Origin: an uncultured Alphaproteobacteria bacterium
GTDB taxonomy: Bacteria; Pseudomonadota; Alphaproteobacteria; HIMB59; GCA-002718135
Length of the DNA: 64,000 bases
Direction: 5' to 3'
NCBI GenBank assembly: GCA_902614395.1
Contig: CACMKW010000001.1
Location: 218,489-282,488, forward strand
A model generated the notes under the pieces. The model was given only the letters and a program-made list of their open reading frames with translations, had not been told where the DNA came from and made no database searches. A program made the position numbers and the translations under genes. Below, piece after piece: positions 42,757-52,585 of the stretch. Numbering within the stretch: position 1 is the stretch's first letter; each line of letters begins with the position of its first letter.

Positions 42757-43770
42757 TTAATTATTTGGAACTTGTACGGGTATATAATAATCTGGATTTT
42801 TTGATTTTTTAATTACAGCTGGAATTATATCTTTATATGCAGAGTATAAAGTTTGTGGTTCTGGTAACTGATCTTTTATTATTTCATACAATTTTGGAAG
42901 ATTGTAAGATGGGACCATTGGAAACATATGATGCTCAATATGATATTCCATTTTCCAATATATAAAACTAAATACAGGGTTCAATCTTACAGACCTAGTA
43001 GATAGACGATGATCTTTTGTATTTTCTTGCAAACCCATATGTTGAGTGATGCCCCAAATACCATTGAAAGTTGCAAAAAATTTTGGAACTAAAAATAATA
43101 ATATAGGAAGTAATGAGCTGAAGTAAATTGAAGAAGCAATTATTGATATCCAAAGAAAAACAAAAATTCTTGAACTATTAACACAATCTTGAATTTTATC
43201 TTGAGGTATACAATCTCTCATAACATCTGTTTTAATTCCAAAGGCATGTTTGATAATTTCTATATATAATGATTTGTGTATAGTAAAAAATCCAATTCCA
43301 GGAATAAAATTAATTAAAAAACTTAAAAGTGTGTGTTTAGAAAAAATACTACCATCAGCTTCGTAATCGTGAGGATCAACTGAGGCGGTATAACTATGAT
43401 GTAGAGAATGACTCCATCTCCATCTAACAGGTTCAAAGTTATTCATAAAGCTCGCAATATGATAAAAGAAATCATTTAACTTTCGTGTTTTAAAAGCTGT
43501 TCTATGGCCACACTCATGCCAAATAGCATCTGCACCGCCCCAGAACATGCAGTACGCTAGATAGAATGGAATAAACCACCAAGTCTGCCAAAAGTAAGCT
43601 GATAGGATACCTAATCCTGAAAGGGACAAAGTAAATATTATAATATGTTTCCATCCCTCGTAATCAGTTCTTTTTGACAGATTTTTAAGAGTTTTTCGGT
43701 CAATATTTGCTCTGAACCATTCATTTGAAATATTATTGATACCTGTTTGTACTTTTTGTTCTTTAGTCAT
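42757..43770 (-). CDS. Membrane fatty acid desaturase family protein (copy 2)
   Basis: This 337-residue di-iron membrane enzyme is paralogous to the protein at 35539-36534. Histidine boxes are HECGHR (about 105-110), HSLHHSYT (about 140-147) and EYHIEHHMFP (about 276-285). NPVFSFIYWKMEY and PSYNLPKLYEIIKDQLP are nearly the same as in copy 1. Between boxes one and three are two paired hydrophobic stretches. It diverges from ugd across 117 bases. The two copies bracket an aldehyde dehydrogenase and a sugar importer operon. The substrate may be an acyl lipid; carotenoid- or alkane-type substrates are possible for this superfamily. Confidence 0.87.
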   Translation of the reverse strand: MTKEQKVQTGINNISNEWFRANIDRKTLKNLSKRTDYEGWKHIIIFTLSLSGLGILSAYFWQTWWFIPFYLAYCMFWGGADAIWHECGHRTAFKTRKLNDFFYHIASFMNNFEPVRWRWSHSLHHSYTASVDPHDYEADGSIFSKHTLLSFLINFIPGIGFFTIHKSLYIEIIKHAFGIKTDVMRDCIPQDKIQDCVNSSRIFVFLWISIIASSIYFSSLLPILLFLVPKFFATFNGIWGITQHMGLQENTKDHRLSTRSVRLNPVFSFIYWKMEYHIEHHMFPMVPSYNLPKLYEIIKDQLPEPQTLYSAYKDIIPAVIKKSKNPDYYIPVQVPNN

Positions 43771-43887
43771 ATTTTTCTTTATAATTAATAAAAAATTAAT
43801 ATTTTTCCAGTAATTTTCTTAATATTATTTTATAACAAACAAACAATATTTAGTTTAATTAGCAAAATAATAGAAAAATCTTAAAAA

Positions 43888-45183
43888 ATGAATCTTACTA
43901 TAGTTGGTACCGGTTATGTTGGGTTGGTAACAGGAGCATGCTTTGCCGAATTTGGTTATTCTGTAACATGTGTAGACAAAGATATTAAACGCCTTGAAAT
44001 GCTTAAATCAGGAAAGTGCCCATTTTTTGAACCAGGTATGGACGAACTTTTAGACAAGCATATAAATAAAACAAAATTAATATCTTTTGAATCAAATATT
44101 AAAAATAACTTAGATAATACAGATATAATTTTTATTACTGTAGGAACTCCAACAAGAAGATTAGAGGATGAGGCTGATTTAAGTTTTGTTTGGCAAGTTG
44201 CTGAAGAAATATCTGATAACATAAAAAAATATTGTTTAGTTGTTACTAAGTCTACTGTTCCAGTTGGTACTACTAAGGAGGTTAAAAAAATTATTTCAAA
44301 TAAAATAGATCAAAAACTTTTTGATGTCGTATCCAATCCAGAATTTCTTCGAGAGGGATCTGCAATTGATGATTTCATTAGGCCAGATAGAGTTGTGATA
44401 GGAACAGATAATCAAAATTCTGAAAATATAATGAGAGAACTTTATAGACCATTATTTCTGAAAGAAACTCCAATTGTAGCTACATCAATAGAAACTTCTG
44501 AAATAATCAAATATGCATCCAATAGTTTTCTTGCAACAAAAATTGCCTTTATAAATGAAGTTGCTGACTTATGTGAAGTAGTGGGAGCTGATGTTCAGCA
44601 AGTAGCACGTGGAATGGGTATAGATAAAAGAATTGGATCTAAATTTTTAAATGCAGGACCTGGATTTGGCGGTTCATGTTTTCCAAAGGATGTAAAAGCT
44701 TTTGCTTCAACCGCTAAAAAGAAAAACATTGATCTATCAATAGTTAATGCCGTGAATAAATCAAATCAAGATCGTATAAATAAAATTTCAAATAAAATTA
44801 TTTCAAAAATAAAAAATAATTCTACTGTTACTTTTCTTGGTTTAAGCTTTAAACCTAATACTGATGACGTAAGAGATTCTACATCGATGAAAATTGCATC
44901 AACAATTTTTGAAAAAGGAATTAAAGTTCAATGTTATGACCCTGAAGCAATGGATAACGCTAAAAAAGAGAATTCTAATCTTATCTTATTTAAGTCTGCA
45001 TACGAAGCTTGCGAAGGGTCGTCTGCAATAATTATTGGAACAGAATGGAATGAATTCAGAGCATTAAATTTTGAAAAAATATCCAAATTATTAAAAGAAA
45101 AAATTATTTTTGATTTAAGAAATATTTATATTCCAGAAAATTTAAAAGAAATGGGATATGAATACTATGGAACAGGAAAATAA
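43888..45183 (+). CDS. ugd: UDP-glucose 6-dehydrogenase
   Basis: The enzyme oxidises UDP-glucose twice to UDP-glucuronate, a precursor of polysaccharides and glucuronolipids. The 431-residue protein has the NAD motif IVGTGYVGLVTG (5-16), VGTPTRR at about 85, VVTKSTVPVGTT at 118-129 and the catalytic cysteine C264 in GFGGSCFPKDVKAF. The C-terminal UDP-binding domain carries LGLSFKPNTDDVRDS. GDP-mannose dehydrogenase is a less likely alternative. The downstream phosphomannomutase gene overlaps by 26 bases, so both probably feed nucleotide-sugar synthesis together. Confidence 0.93.
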   Translation: MNLTIVGTGYVGLVTGACFAEFGYSVTCVDKDIKRLEMLKSGKCPFFEPGMDELLDKHINKTKLISFESNIKNNLDNTDIIFITVGTPTRRLEDEADLSFVWQVAEEISDNIKKYCLVVTKSTVPVGTTKEVKKIISNKIDQKLFDVVSNPEFLREGSAIDDFIRPDRVVIGTDNQNSENIMRELYRPLFLKETPIVATSIETSEIIKYASNSFLATKIAFINEVADLCEVVGADVQQVARGMGIDKRIGSKFLNAGPGFGGSCFPKDVKAFASTAKKKNIDLSIVNAVNKSNQDRINKISNKIISKIKNNSTVTFLGLSFKPNTDDVRDSTSMKIASTIFEKGIKVQCYDPEAMDNAKKENSNLILFKSAYEACEGSSAIIIGTEWNEFRALNFEKISKLLKEKIIFDLRNIYIPENLKEMGYEYYGTGK

Positions 45184-46573
45184 ATTGGAAATTGAGAATT
45201 TCGATAAAGAAGTTTTAAGAGAGTATGATATCCGAGGTGTGGTTGGTAACAATATCAATCAAAACACCGCTTATACTATTGGAAGAACATTTGCCTACAC
45301 AGTAATTAATAGATTAAAATCTAACATAATTGCTTCAGGTTACGATGGAAGATTAACTTCACCAGATTTACATAAAGCACTATGTGAAGGTTTAAAAGAT
45401 TCTGGTGCTAAGGTAATTAATATTGGAATGGGGCCTACACCAATGACTTACTTTGCTCATTACCATCTTAATGCAGATGCAGCTATAATGGTGACAGGCT
45501 CTCATAATCCTTCAGAATACAATGGATTTAAAATGGTTTTAAATAAGCATTCTTTTTATTCTGAAGACATTCAAAGCCTTCAAAAATTAATTGATCAAAA
45601 TGATTTAAAATTTATCGAAGGTGAAATTACTAATGAAGATATAAAAATTGATTATACTAAAAGATTATTACAAAATATTAATCTCAATAAAAAAATAAAA
45701 ATTGCTTGGGATATTGGTAATGGAGCAATGGGAACTGTCATTAAGGAAGTTACAAACAATTTAAATAATTCTGAAAATATATTAATTAATGATGAAGTTG
45801 ATGGAAATTTCCCTAATCATCACCCAGATCCAACTGTTCCAAAAAATATGGAGCAATTAATAAAGTCAGTCAAAGATAACAGTTGTGACATAGGTCTAGC
45901 TTTTGATGGAGATGGAGATCGTTTAGGTGTTGTAGACAACTTAGGAAATTTAGTTTGGGCAGATCAGTACATGTTACTACTATGTAAAGAAATTGCTAAC
46001 TTATACGATAACCCAAAAATAATTATGGATGTTAAATGTAGTAAAGTTTTTTTTGATGAAGCAAAAAAACTTAATTGCGATCCTATTATGTCGAAAACGG
46101 GACATTCTCCAATAAAAGAAAAAATGAAAGAATTAAAATCGCCTTTATCAGGAGAAATGAGTGGTCATGTATGTTATGCAGATGATTTTTATGGTTACGA
46201 TGATGCAATGTATGTTGCGTTACGCCTATTGCGAATATTATGTAATCAAGAAAAATCCTTGAATGAGTTAATTAATATATACCCAAAAACTTATTCAACT
46301 CCTGAAACAAGGTTTGATGTAGATGAAACAAAAAAATTTTTAATAATTGAAGAAATAAAACAAAGAATAAAAAATACAGAAGGTAAAATAATAGATATTG
46401 ACGGTATAAGAGTTGAAAATGATGATGGATGGTTTCTAATGAGAGCTAGTAATACCCAAAACCAACTAACTTGTAGAGCAGAGTCTACTTCTCAAGAAGG
46501 TCTTAAGTCTTTAATAGCAATTATCGAAAATCAGTTATCTCTAAGCGGTGTAAATTATAAATTTACAATCTAA
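45158..46573 (+). CDS. Phosphomannomutase/phosphoglucomutase
   Basis: This 471-residue alpha-D-phosphohexomutase interconverts mannose- or glucose-6-P and the 1-phosphates. The phosphoserine is S115 in VTGSHNPSEYNGFK, the Mg-binding loop is FDGDGDR (249-255), the sugar-binding loop is SGEMSGH, and the phosphate-binding domain ends with RASNTQNQLTCRAES. It opens at ATG 45158; ATG 45167 is an alternative, and both overlap ugd. The overlap supports cotranscription and a supply of glucose-1-P or mannose-1-P for surface sugars. It shares its last 11 bases with the convergent dacA-type gene. Confidence 0.93.
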   Translation: MNTMEQENKLEIENFDKEVLREYDIRGVVGNNINQNTAYTIGRTFAYTVINRLKSNIIASGYDGRLTSPDLHKALCEGLKDSGAKVINIGMGPTPMTYFAHYHLNADAAIMVTGSHNPSEYNGFKMVLNKHSFYSEDIQSLQKLIDQNDLKFIEGEITNEDIKIDYTKRLLQNINLNKKIKIAWDIGNGAMGTVIKEVTNNLNNSENILINDEVDGNFPNHHPDPTVPKNMEQLIKSVKDNSCDIGLAFDGDGDRLGVVDNLGNLVWADQYMLLLCKEIANLYDNPKIIMDVKCSKVFFDEAKKLNCDPIMSKTGHSPIKEKMKELKSPLSGEMSGHVCYADDFYGYDDAMYVALRLLRILCNQEKSLNELINIYPKTYSTPETRFDVDETKKFLIIEEIKQRIKNTEGKIIDIDGIRVENDDGWFLMRASNTQNQLTCRAESTSQEGLKSLIAIIENQLSLSGVNYKFTI

Positions 46574-47675
46574 CAAAACAATCACGATTATATTTTTTCA
46601 ATCTTTTACAAGCTGTATACGCTTCTTTTTTAGAAAAATTTTCAAATCTAGATTCATAAAGTTGTTTACCGCTAACTTTTATCAGCACAATATTTGAAAT
46701 TTTATCTTTAGTAGAAACTGGATATTTACTTTTAATTAATTTGATTTGTTTTTCTGCATTATTTCTATACTTAAATGTTCCAACCACAATGGAATAAGCA
46801 TTTTTTTTCTTTTCAATTTTTTGCTTTGCAGTCTCTTCTTTTTTAACTATTTTTTTATTACTACTTTTTGTCTTAATATTTAATTCAGCAAATTCTTTAT
46901 CCATTATTATTTTTAAAGATTTGTTCCGTTGGCTTCCTGTATCACCTCCAAAAATAATTCCTATTAATCTCTTATCATCTCTGACAGCTGAAAAAGCTAA
47001 CTGAAAACCAGATGCTTTTATATATCCAGTTTTAATTCCATCAGCACCATCGTAGCTTAACATTAATTTATTATGCGTTTTGTAAGTCTTACCCTGATAC
47101 GTAAATTTTGTATTACTAAACAATTTATACTCTTCTGGAAAATTTGAAATTAGTGCATGTGAAAGTTTTGCTATATCTCTTGCAGTTGTTAATTGCGCTC
47201 TATTAGGAAGACCGGATGCATTTTTGAATGTTGTACTTTTCATACCTAGATTTTTTGCATATTGAGTCATAAGTTTCGCAAATTCTTTTTCAGTTCCTGC
47301 TATATTTTCTGCTACTACAGTAGCTACATCATTTGCAGATTTAATAATAAGTGCATTTACAGCGTCTCTAACTTTGATACTTGAACCTTCCTCTAAATAT
47401 AACTTACTCGGCGATCTTGATGCAGCAACACTTGATACATTTAATTGACTATCGAAGCTAAGTTTTCCTTTTTTTATATAATCAAATACAATGTATAGAG
47501 TCATTATTTTTGTTAGCGATGCTGGGTAATTTCTTGTATCAGCATTGACTTCAAATAATACTTCTTCAGTATCAAAATCTATTACTATTGCTGCTTTTTT
47601 AGCAAATAGATTTGATGAAAAACTTAATATTAAAAAACTATTTAAAATTATGACTAATAGTAAATTTTTTTTCAT
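46563..47675 (-). CDS. D-alanyl-D-alanine carboxypeptidase with SPOR domain (PBP5/6 type)
   Basis: This penicillin-binding protein trims the terminal D-Ala of peptidoglycan peptides in the periplasm. The 370-residue precursor has a signal peptide (1 to about 25, ending SSNLFA). The active site has SLTK (S53-K56), SAN (S113-N115) and KTG (K215-G217). After a lysine-rich linker (about 272-292) the C-terminus (about 293-370) is a SPOR-like peptidoglycan-binding domain (YSIVVGTFKYRNNAEKQI), in place of the PBP5 amphipathic tail. It overlaps its convergent neighbour by 11 bases. The direction into clpS is divergent. Confidence 0.92.
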   Translation of the reverse strand: MKKNLLLVIILNSFLILSFSSNLFAKKAAIVIDFDTEEVLFEVNADTRNYPASLTKIMTLYIVFDYIKKGKLSFDSQLNVSSVAASRSPSKLYLEEGSSIKVRDAVNALIIKSANDVATVVAENIAGTEKEFAKLMTQYAKNLGMKSTTFKNASGLPNRAQLTTARDIAKLSHALISNFPEEYKLFSNTKFTYQGKTYKTHNKLMLSYDGADGIKTGYIKASGFQLAFSAVRDDKRLIGIIFGGDTGSQRNKSLKIIMDKEFAELNIKTKSSNKKIVKKEETAKQKIEKKKNAYSIVVGTFKYRNNAEKQIKLIKSKYPVSTKDKISNIVLIKVSGKQLYESRFENFSKKEAYTACKRLKKYNRDCFVRL

Positions 47676-47758
47676 TTTTCAGTGATTAACATATGATTTT
47701 CGATGCTTTCAAACATAAAAATACTTTAAAATATTTCAAAACATATTATTTAATAAAT

Positions 47759-48091
47759 ATGGCAAATGAAGATCAAAATAACAATAATAAAGAGGATTTT
47801 CAAAGAGGCTTATTATTAGACACTAAACCAAAAACAAAAAAACCATCTATGTATAATGTCTTATTATTAAATGATGATTATACCCCAATGGAATTTGTTG
47901 TTATGGTTTTAGAAAAAATATTTAATAAAAAACAAGAAGAAGCAACACAAATAATGTTACATGTCCACAAAAACGGTATAGGAGTATGTGGAACATTTAC
48001 TTATGAGGTAGCTGAGTCTAAATGTAAATCAGTAATGGACATGGCAAAAAAAAATGAACATCCGTTACAATGCACAATGGAAAAAAGTTAA
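47759..48091 (+). CDS. clpS: ATP-dependent Clp protease adaptor
   Basis: ClpS binds N-degron proteins and delivers them to ClpA for degradation by ClpP. The frame is open from 47693, but the ATG at 47759 gives a normal 110-residue adaptor: a flexible acidic N-terminus (MANEDQNN), then [17 protein letters not shown], holding the N-end residue pocket, and [11 protein letters not shown]. The upstream 22 codons are not typical of the family. The next gene, clpA, starts with TAATG on its last stop base. Together they form the standard clpS-clpA operon. Confidence 0.93.
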   Translation: MANEDQNNNNKEDFQRGLLLDTKPKTKKPSMYNVLLLNDDYTPMEFVVMVLEKIFNKKQEEATQIMLHVHKNGIGVCGTFTYEVAESKCKSVMDMAKKNEHPLQCTMEKS

Positions 48092-50364
48092 TGCTGTCAC
48101 AAAACTTAGAAAAAACATTAAGAGAAGCTTATCAACTAGCTACAAACTATAAACATGAGTATGTAACTTTAGAGCATTTATTATATTCTCTTTTAGAAGA
48201 TCAAGATGCAATAAGTGTTCTTAAAGCGTGTGCAGTTGATATTTCACATCTGAAAGAAAGTGTTGAAAAATTTATTATTAATGATTTAGAAAATCTAAAA
48301 GAGAATTTTACAGGAGAGCCAAAATTAACTAATGGCTTTCAAAGAGTTTTACAAAGAGCTGCAATACACGTTCAATCAAGTGGAAGAGAGAGTGTTACTG
48401 GAGCTAACATGATTGTAGCTTTATTTTCTGAGAAAGAAAGCCATGCAGTATATTTTCTTCATCAACAAAACATGAGTAGATTAGATGCTGTCCAGTATAT
48501 TTCACATGGAATTTCTAAAACTAATGAAAGTTTTGAAAATGAAGAATTTGTAGATAGTCAAACAAATGATAATAATGAAAAACAAAAACCTAAAAGTGCT
48601 TTAGGTCAATTTTGTATTAATCTTAATGAAAAATCAAAAGACGGTAAAATTGACAAGCTCATTGGAAGAAGCAAAGAACTAGATAGAACAATTCAAATTC
48701 TATGTAGAAGACAAAAAAATAATCCTTTATTCGTTGGAGACCCAGGTGTTGGAAAAACAGCAATTGCTGAAGGTTTGGCAAAAAGAATTACAGAAAAAAA
48801 AGTCCCTAAAATTATGGAGGATGCTGTAATTTATTCTTTAGATATGGGCGCATTACTTGCAGGCACAAGATACAGAGGTGATTTTGAAGAAAGATTAAAA
48901 GCAGTTCTTAAAGAATTACAAAAGAAAGACAAAGCGGTTCTATTTATAGATGAAATCCATACGGTTATTGGTGCAGGTGCAACGAGTGGTGGTTCAATGG
49001 ATGCAAGTAATTTATTAAAACCATCCTTAGGAAATGGTACACTTAAATGTATTGGATCAACAACTTATAAGGAATTTAAAAATTATTTCGAAAAAGATAG
49101 AGCTTTAGTAAGAAGGTTCCAAAAAATTGACGTTAAGGAGCCATCAAAAGATGAGACTGTTAAAATTCTTGAAGGTTTAAAAACTTACTATGAAGAACAC
49201 CATAATATTAAATATTCACCGGAAGCAATAATTAGCGCAGTTGAGTTATCGAATAAATATATAGGTGATAGAAAGCTTCCAGATAAAGCTATTGATGTTA
49301 TTGATGAAGCAGGAGCATCTCAATATTTATTGCCAGAAGAAAAGAGAAAAAAAATAATTCTTTCTAAAGATATTGAAGGAGTAGTTGCTTTAATGGCAAG
49401 AATCCCAACAAAATCTGTTAATCAAAGTGATAAGAATAGTTTAAAAAATTTAGAGAGAGATTTGAAAAATTTTGTCTTTGGTCAAGACAAAGCTATCGAA
49501 GAATTATCATCTTCCATTAAGTTGGCAAGAGCAGGACTAAGAGAAGATGGAAAGCCAATCGGCTCATATTTATTTTCTGGGCCTACTGGGGTAGGGAAGA
49601 CTGAGGTAGCTAAACAGTTAAGCAATACTCTTGGCATCAAACTTCTTAGATTTGATATGTCAGAATATATGGAGCGCCACACCGTGAGTAGATTGATTGG
49701 AGCTCCTCCTGGTTACGTAGGTTTCGATCAAGGTGGACTATTAACTGACGGGGTTGATCAAAACCCTCATTGTGTTTTGTTATTGGATGAAATTGAAAAA
49801 GCTCACTTTGATTTATTCAATATTCTTTTACAAGTAATGGACTATGGAAAACTTACTGATCATAATGGTAAGACCATAGATTTCAGAAATGTTATATTAA
49901 TTATGACCACGAATGCTGGTGCAATCGATGTTTCTAAAAACAAAATTGGATTTAATGCTAAAAGATCCAATGATGATAGTAGTGATGCTATTAACAGAAT
50001 TTTTTCACCAGAATTTAGAAATCGTATCGACTCAATTATCCATTTTAATCATTTATCCAAAAACATTGTTCTATCGATAGTAGATAAATTTATTATAGAG
50101 ATTGAAGCACAACTCGAAGATAAAGGAGTTTCATTATCAATTAATAAAGAAGCAAAGGAATTTTTAGCTGAAGAGGGTTATGATGAAGTATACGGTGCTA
50201 GAGAATTAGGTAGAGTAATACAAGAAAAAGTTAAAAAACCGATGGCTGAAGAACTTATCTTTGGTAAACTTGCTAAAGGTGGGCATGTTGAAATTACATG
50301 TAAAGATAAAAAAATTAACTTTGAATTCTCAAATAAGCAAGAAGTAAAAAAAGAATTAGCCTAA
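48091..50364 (+). CDS. clpA: ATP-dependent Clp protease ATP-binding subunit
   Basis: ClpA is the hexameric unfoldase that feeds substrates, including those from ClpS, into ClpP. The start is the ATG at 48091, sharing one base with the clpS stop; it yields 757 residues beginning [17 protein letters not shown], as in E. coli ClpA. The N-terminal repeat domain covers about 1-145. The first AAA+ module has GDPGVGKTAI and LFIDEIHTVIGAG; the second has GPTGVGKTEV and LLLDEIEKAH. The ClpP-contact loop is IGF in NKIGFNAK. It shares a 4-base double stop with the convergent acyltransferase. Confidence 0.95.
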   Translation: MLSQNLEKTLREAYQLATNYKHEYVTLEHLLYSLLEDQDAISVLKACAVDISHLKESVEKFIINDLENLKENFTGEPKLTNGFQRVLQRAAIHVQSSGRESVTGANMIVALFSEKESHAVYFLHQQNMSRLDAVQYISHGISKTNESFENEEFVDSQTNDNNEKQKPKSALGQFCINLNEKSKDGKIDKLIGRSKELDRTIQILCRRQKNNPLFVGDPGVGKTAIAEGLAKRITEKKVPKIMEDAVIYSLDMGALLAGTRYRGDFEERLKAVLKELQKKDKAVLFIDEIHTVIGAGATSGGSMDASNLLKPSLGNGTLKCIGSTTYKEFKNYFEKDRALVRRFQKIDVKEPSKDETVKILEGLKTYYEEHHNIKYSPEAIISAVELSNKYIGDRKLPDKAIDVIDEAGASQYLLPEEKRKKIILSKDIEGVVALMARIPTKSVNQSDKNSLKNLERDLKNFVFGQDKAIEELSSSIKLARAGLREDGKPIGSYLFSGPTGVGKTEVAKQLSNTLGIKLLRFDMSEYMERHTVSRLIGAPPGYVGFDQGGLLTDGVDQNPHCVLLLDEIEKAHFDLFNILLQVMDYGKLTDHNGKTIDFRNVILIMTTNAGAIDVSKNKIGFNAKRSNDDSSDAINRIFSPEFRNRIDSIIHFNHLSKNIVLSIVDKFIIEIEAQLEDKGVSLSINKEAKEFLAEEGYDEVYGARELGRVIQEKVKKPMAEELIFGKLAKGGHVEITCKDKKINFEFSNKQEVKKELA

Positions 50365-51494
50365 TTTTTGAAAGGAAGATAATCTTCTAATTTTTCTTTT
50401 TGGTTATCAATAAGCTGACTTTCATTATCAAGAAAATTTTGAATAGCTTTGCTAAATTCTTGATCTTTAATCCAATGAGCACTCCATGTTTTTGTTGGCG
50501 CATAGCCTCTTTGTAATTTATGCTCACCTTGAGCTCCTGCTTCTACAATTTGTATCTTATTTTGAATTGCATATTCAATTGCTTGATAATAACAAAGTTC
50601 AAAATGTAAAAATGGTACTTCATATTTTGATCCCCATAATCGTCCATACAAATGAGTTTTGCTTAGAAAATTAATTGCAGAGGCAACCATTTTATCTTCT
50701 TGATAAGCCATTATAAGCAATATTTTATTTTTAAAATTATGTAATATTTCAAAGAAAAATTCTTTCGTTAAATACGTAGAGCCCCACTTTCTTCCTGTTG
50801 TATCTAAATAACAATCGTAAAAAAAATTTATATGCTCTTCTTTAATATCATCTCCATTAAGTAATTTTACAGTTAAATTATTATTTTCAATACATAGTCT
50901 TTCTCGTTTTATGATTTTTCTTTTTCGTGAAGATAAATCTTTTAAGAATTCATCAAAATTTTTATATTCATTATTATTCCAATGAAACTGTATCCCTGAT
51001 CTAATCATAATATTGTCAACATTATTCCAATTAGAAGCATCATTAATAAAATTAAAATGGAGAGAAGAAACATTTATTTTTTTTGCCTCTTTTATAATAT
51101 TATTAATTACCTGAACTTGTTTTTTCTTTTTATCTTTAACTGATCTATTTAAAACAATTCTATCACCAGTAACTGGTGTAAACGGAATTGCAGATTGAAG
51201 TTTAGGGTAATAGTTTATTCCATATCGATGATAAGCGTCAGCCCAAGAATGATCAAAAATATATTCTCCAAACGAATGGTTCTTTATATAAAGAGGACAT
51301 AGTGAGATAATTTTATCATTTTCTTGCTCTATGTAATGATATGGTTGCCAACCTGTTTTGGTATTTGCACTTTTACTTTTTTCTAATGCGTGAAGAAATT
51401 CATATTGTAAGAATGGATGATCATTGCCAACACATTCATTCCACTCTGATTTGCTAACATCGCTTAATGAAGAGCAAAAAAAATATTCACTCAT
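50361..51494 (-). CDS. GNAT/FemAB-like N-acyltransferase (COG3146-type)
   Basis: This 377-residue protein resembles the COG3146 (DUF482) family, which has a duplicated GNAT fold related to FemAB peptidoglycan peptidyltransferases. WNECVGNDHPFLQYEFL near the start, SSRKRKIIKRER at about 188-199 and the C-terminal ARLWGS-like GRLWGSKYEVPFLHFELCYYQ and GAQGEHKLQRGYAP are the diagnostic blocks. The function in bacteria is not well established; annotations range from peptidoglycan to general acyl transfer. It is cytoplasmic, with no signal peptide. It is upstream of, and on the same strand as, none of the clp genes: it converges on clpA with a 4-base overlap and follows the ridA-type gene. Confidence 0.8.
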   Translation of the reverse strand: MSEYFFCSSLSDVSKSEWNECVGNDHPFLQYEFLHALEKSKSANTKTGWQPYHYIEQENDKIISLCPLYIKNHSFGEYIFDHSWADAYHRYGINYYPKLQSAIPFTPVTGDRIVLNRSVKDKKKKQVQVINNIIKEAKKINVSSLHFNFINDASNWNNVDNIMIRSGIQFHWNNNEYKNFDEFLKDLSSRKRKIIKRERLCIENNNLTVKLLNGDDIKEEHINFFYDCYLDTTGRKWGSTYLTKEFFFEILHNFKNKILLIMAYQEDKMVASAINFLSKTHLYGRLWGSKYEVPFLHFELCYYQAIEYAIQNKIQIVEAGAQGEHKLQRGYAPTKTWSAHWIKDQEFSKAIQNFLDNESQLIDNQKEKLEDYLPFKN

Positions 51495-51504
51495 GCTGAG
51501 TATT

Positions 51505-51969
51505 TTATTTAATTTTTATTATCGCGTCGATTTCTACAGAAATATTAAAAGGAAGTGAGTTTGAACCAACTGCAAAACGAGCATGTCTTCCCTTATCACC
51601 GAAAATGCTAACTAATAAATCTGATGCTCCGTTTATAATTTTAGGTTGATCAGTAAAGTTTTCGTCACAATTTACAAAAGCTCCAAGCTTTAAGAAGGTG
51701 TCTAGTCTATCCCAATCCCCGTTTAGAGATGTTTTTAATGCTGAAACAATATTAATACAGCAAAGTTCTGCTGCTTTAATTCCATCTTCCTCTGATATTT
51801 CTTTCCCCACTTTTCCACTGTATACTATTTTTCCATCAACTACTGGTCCCTGTCCTGATACATAAACTGTATTATCGGCAACTTTAAAGGGCACATAATT
51901 TGCCATTGGCGTTGGCATTTCTGGTATTATTAAATCTAATTTCTTGATATTTTCTTCAAAGATGTGCAT
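51505..51969 (-). CDS. RidA family protein
   Basis: This 154-residue YjgF/YER057c/UK114 protein probably hydrolyses reactive enamine/imine intermediates to keto acids and ammonia. EENIKKLDLIIPEMPTPMANY at the N-terminus and VYVSGQGPVVDGKI (about 35-48) are the longer, 150-residue subgroup form. The usual active-site Arg is probably in GRHARFAVGSNSLPF near 130. It lies 10 bases upstream of the acyltransferase gene on the same strand, so both may be cotranscribed. It diverges from the cyclophilin gene over 45 bases. Confidence 0.88.
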   Translation of the reverse strand: MHIFEENIKKLDLIIPEMPTPMANYVPFKVADNTVYVSGQGPVVDGKIVYSGKVGKEISEEDGIKAAELCCINIVSALKTSLNGDWDRLDTFLKLGAFVNCDENFTDQPKIINGASDLLVSIFGDKGRHARFAVGSNSLPFNISVEIDAIIKIK

Positions 51970-52014
51970 TACTATATATATAAAACATTTTGAGTGAAGG
52001 TAAAGAAAACAAAT

Positions 52015-52581
52015 ATGAATAAATTTCTAAAATTATTTATTTTCATATTTATATTCTCATTATTAATAAAAGGGGGGATTTCAATGGCAGATGAAAATAA
52101 GGATATTATTCATATGACGCTTAAAGATGGTATTGTTGTTATAGAGACAAAACCAGACGTGGCACCAAAACATGTAAAACAAATCAAACAACTTATAGAA
52201 GAGGGACAGTATGATGGTGTCGTTTTTCATAGAGTAATTGATGGATTTATGGCTCAAACTGGAGACGTAGAATTTGGAAATTCAAATAAAGATGACTTCA
52301 ATTTATCAAGAGCAGGAACTGGTGGATCAAATCTTCCTGATATAGAAGCAGAATTTTCTTCAGAAAATCATGGAAGAGGAGCAGTATCAATGGCTAGAGC
52401 ACAAAATCCTAATAGTGCAAATAGCCAATTTTTTATTTGTTTTGATGATTGTTCATTTTTAGACGGTCAATATACTGTTTGGGCTCAAGTTACTGAAGGT
52501 ATGGAATATGTTGATAATATCACAAGAGGTGAGCCGCCTGCTGATCCAGATAAAATTATTAAAATGGAGATTGTAAAATAA
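52015..52581 (+). CDS. Cyclophilin-type peptidyl-prolyl isomerase, exported
   Basis: This prolyl isomerase of 188 residues has an N-terminal hydrophobic signal (MNKFLKLFIFIFIFSLLI, cleaved or anchored around GGISMA), so it acts in the periplasm. VFHRVIDGFMAQTGD contains the catalytic Arg, NSANSQFFICF the middle block and FLDGQYTVWAQV the Trp block. The frame can be extended to a GTG at 51994, but the ATG at 52015 gives a better signal peptide. The next gene starts 4 bases after the stop. Confidence 0.9.
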   Translation: MNKFLKLFIFIFIFSLLIKGGISMADENKDIIHMTLKDGIVVIETKPDVAPKHVKQIKQLIEEGQYDGVVFHRVIDGFMAQTGDVEFGNSNKDDFNLSRAGTGGSNLPDIEAEFSSENHGRGAVSMARAQNPNSANSQFFICFDDCSFLDGQYTVWAQVTEGMEYVDNITRGEPPADPDKIIKMEIVK

Positions 52582-52585
52582 TTAG

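Noticed and set aside
47693..47758. Longer N-terminus for ClpS
   Set aside because: The extra 22 residues are not typical of ClpS, and the ATG at 47759 gives the usual flexible start.
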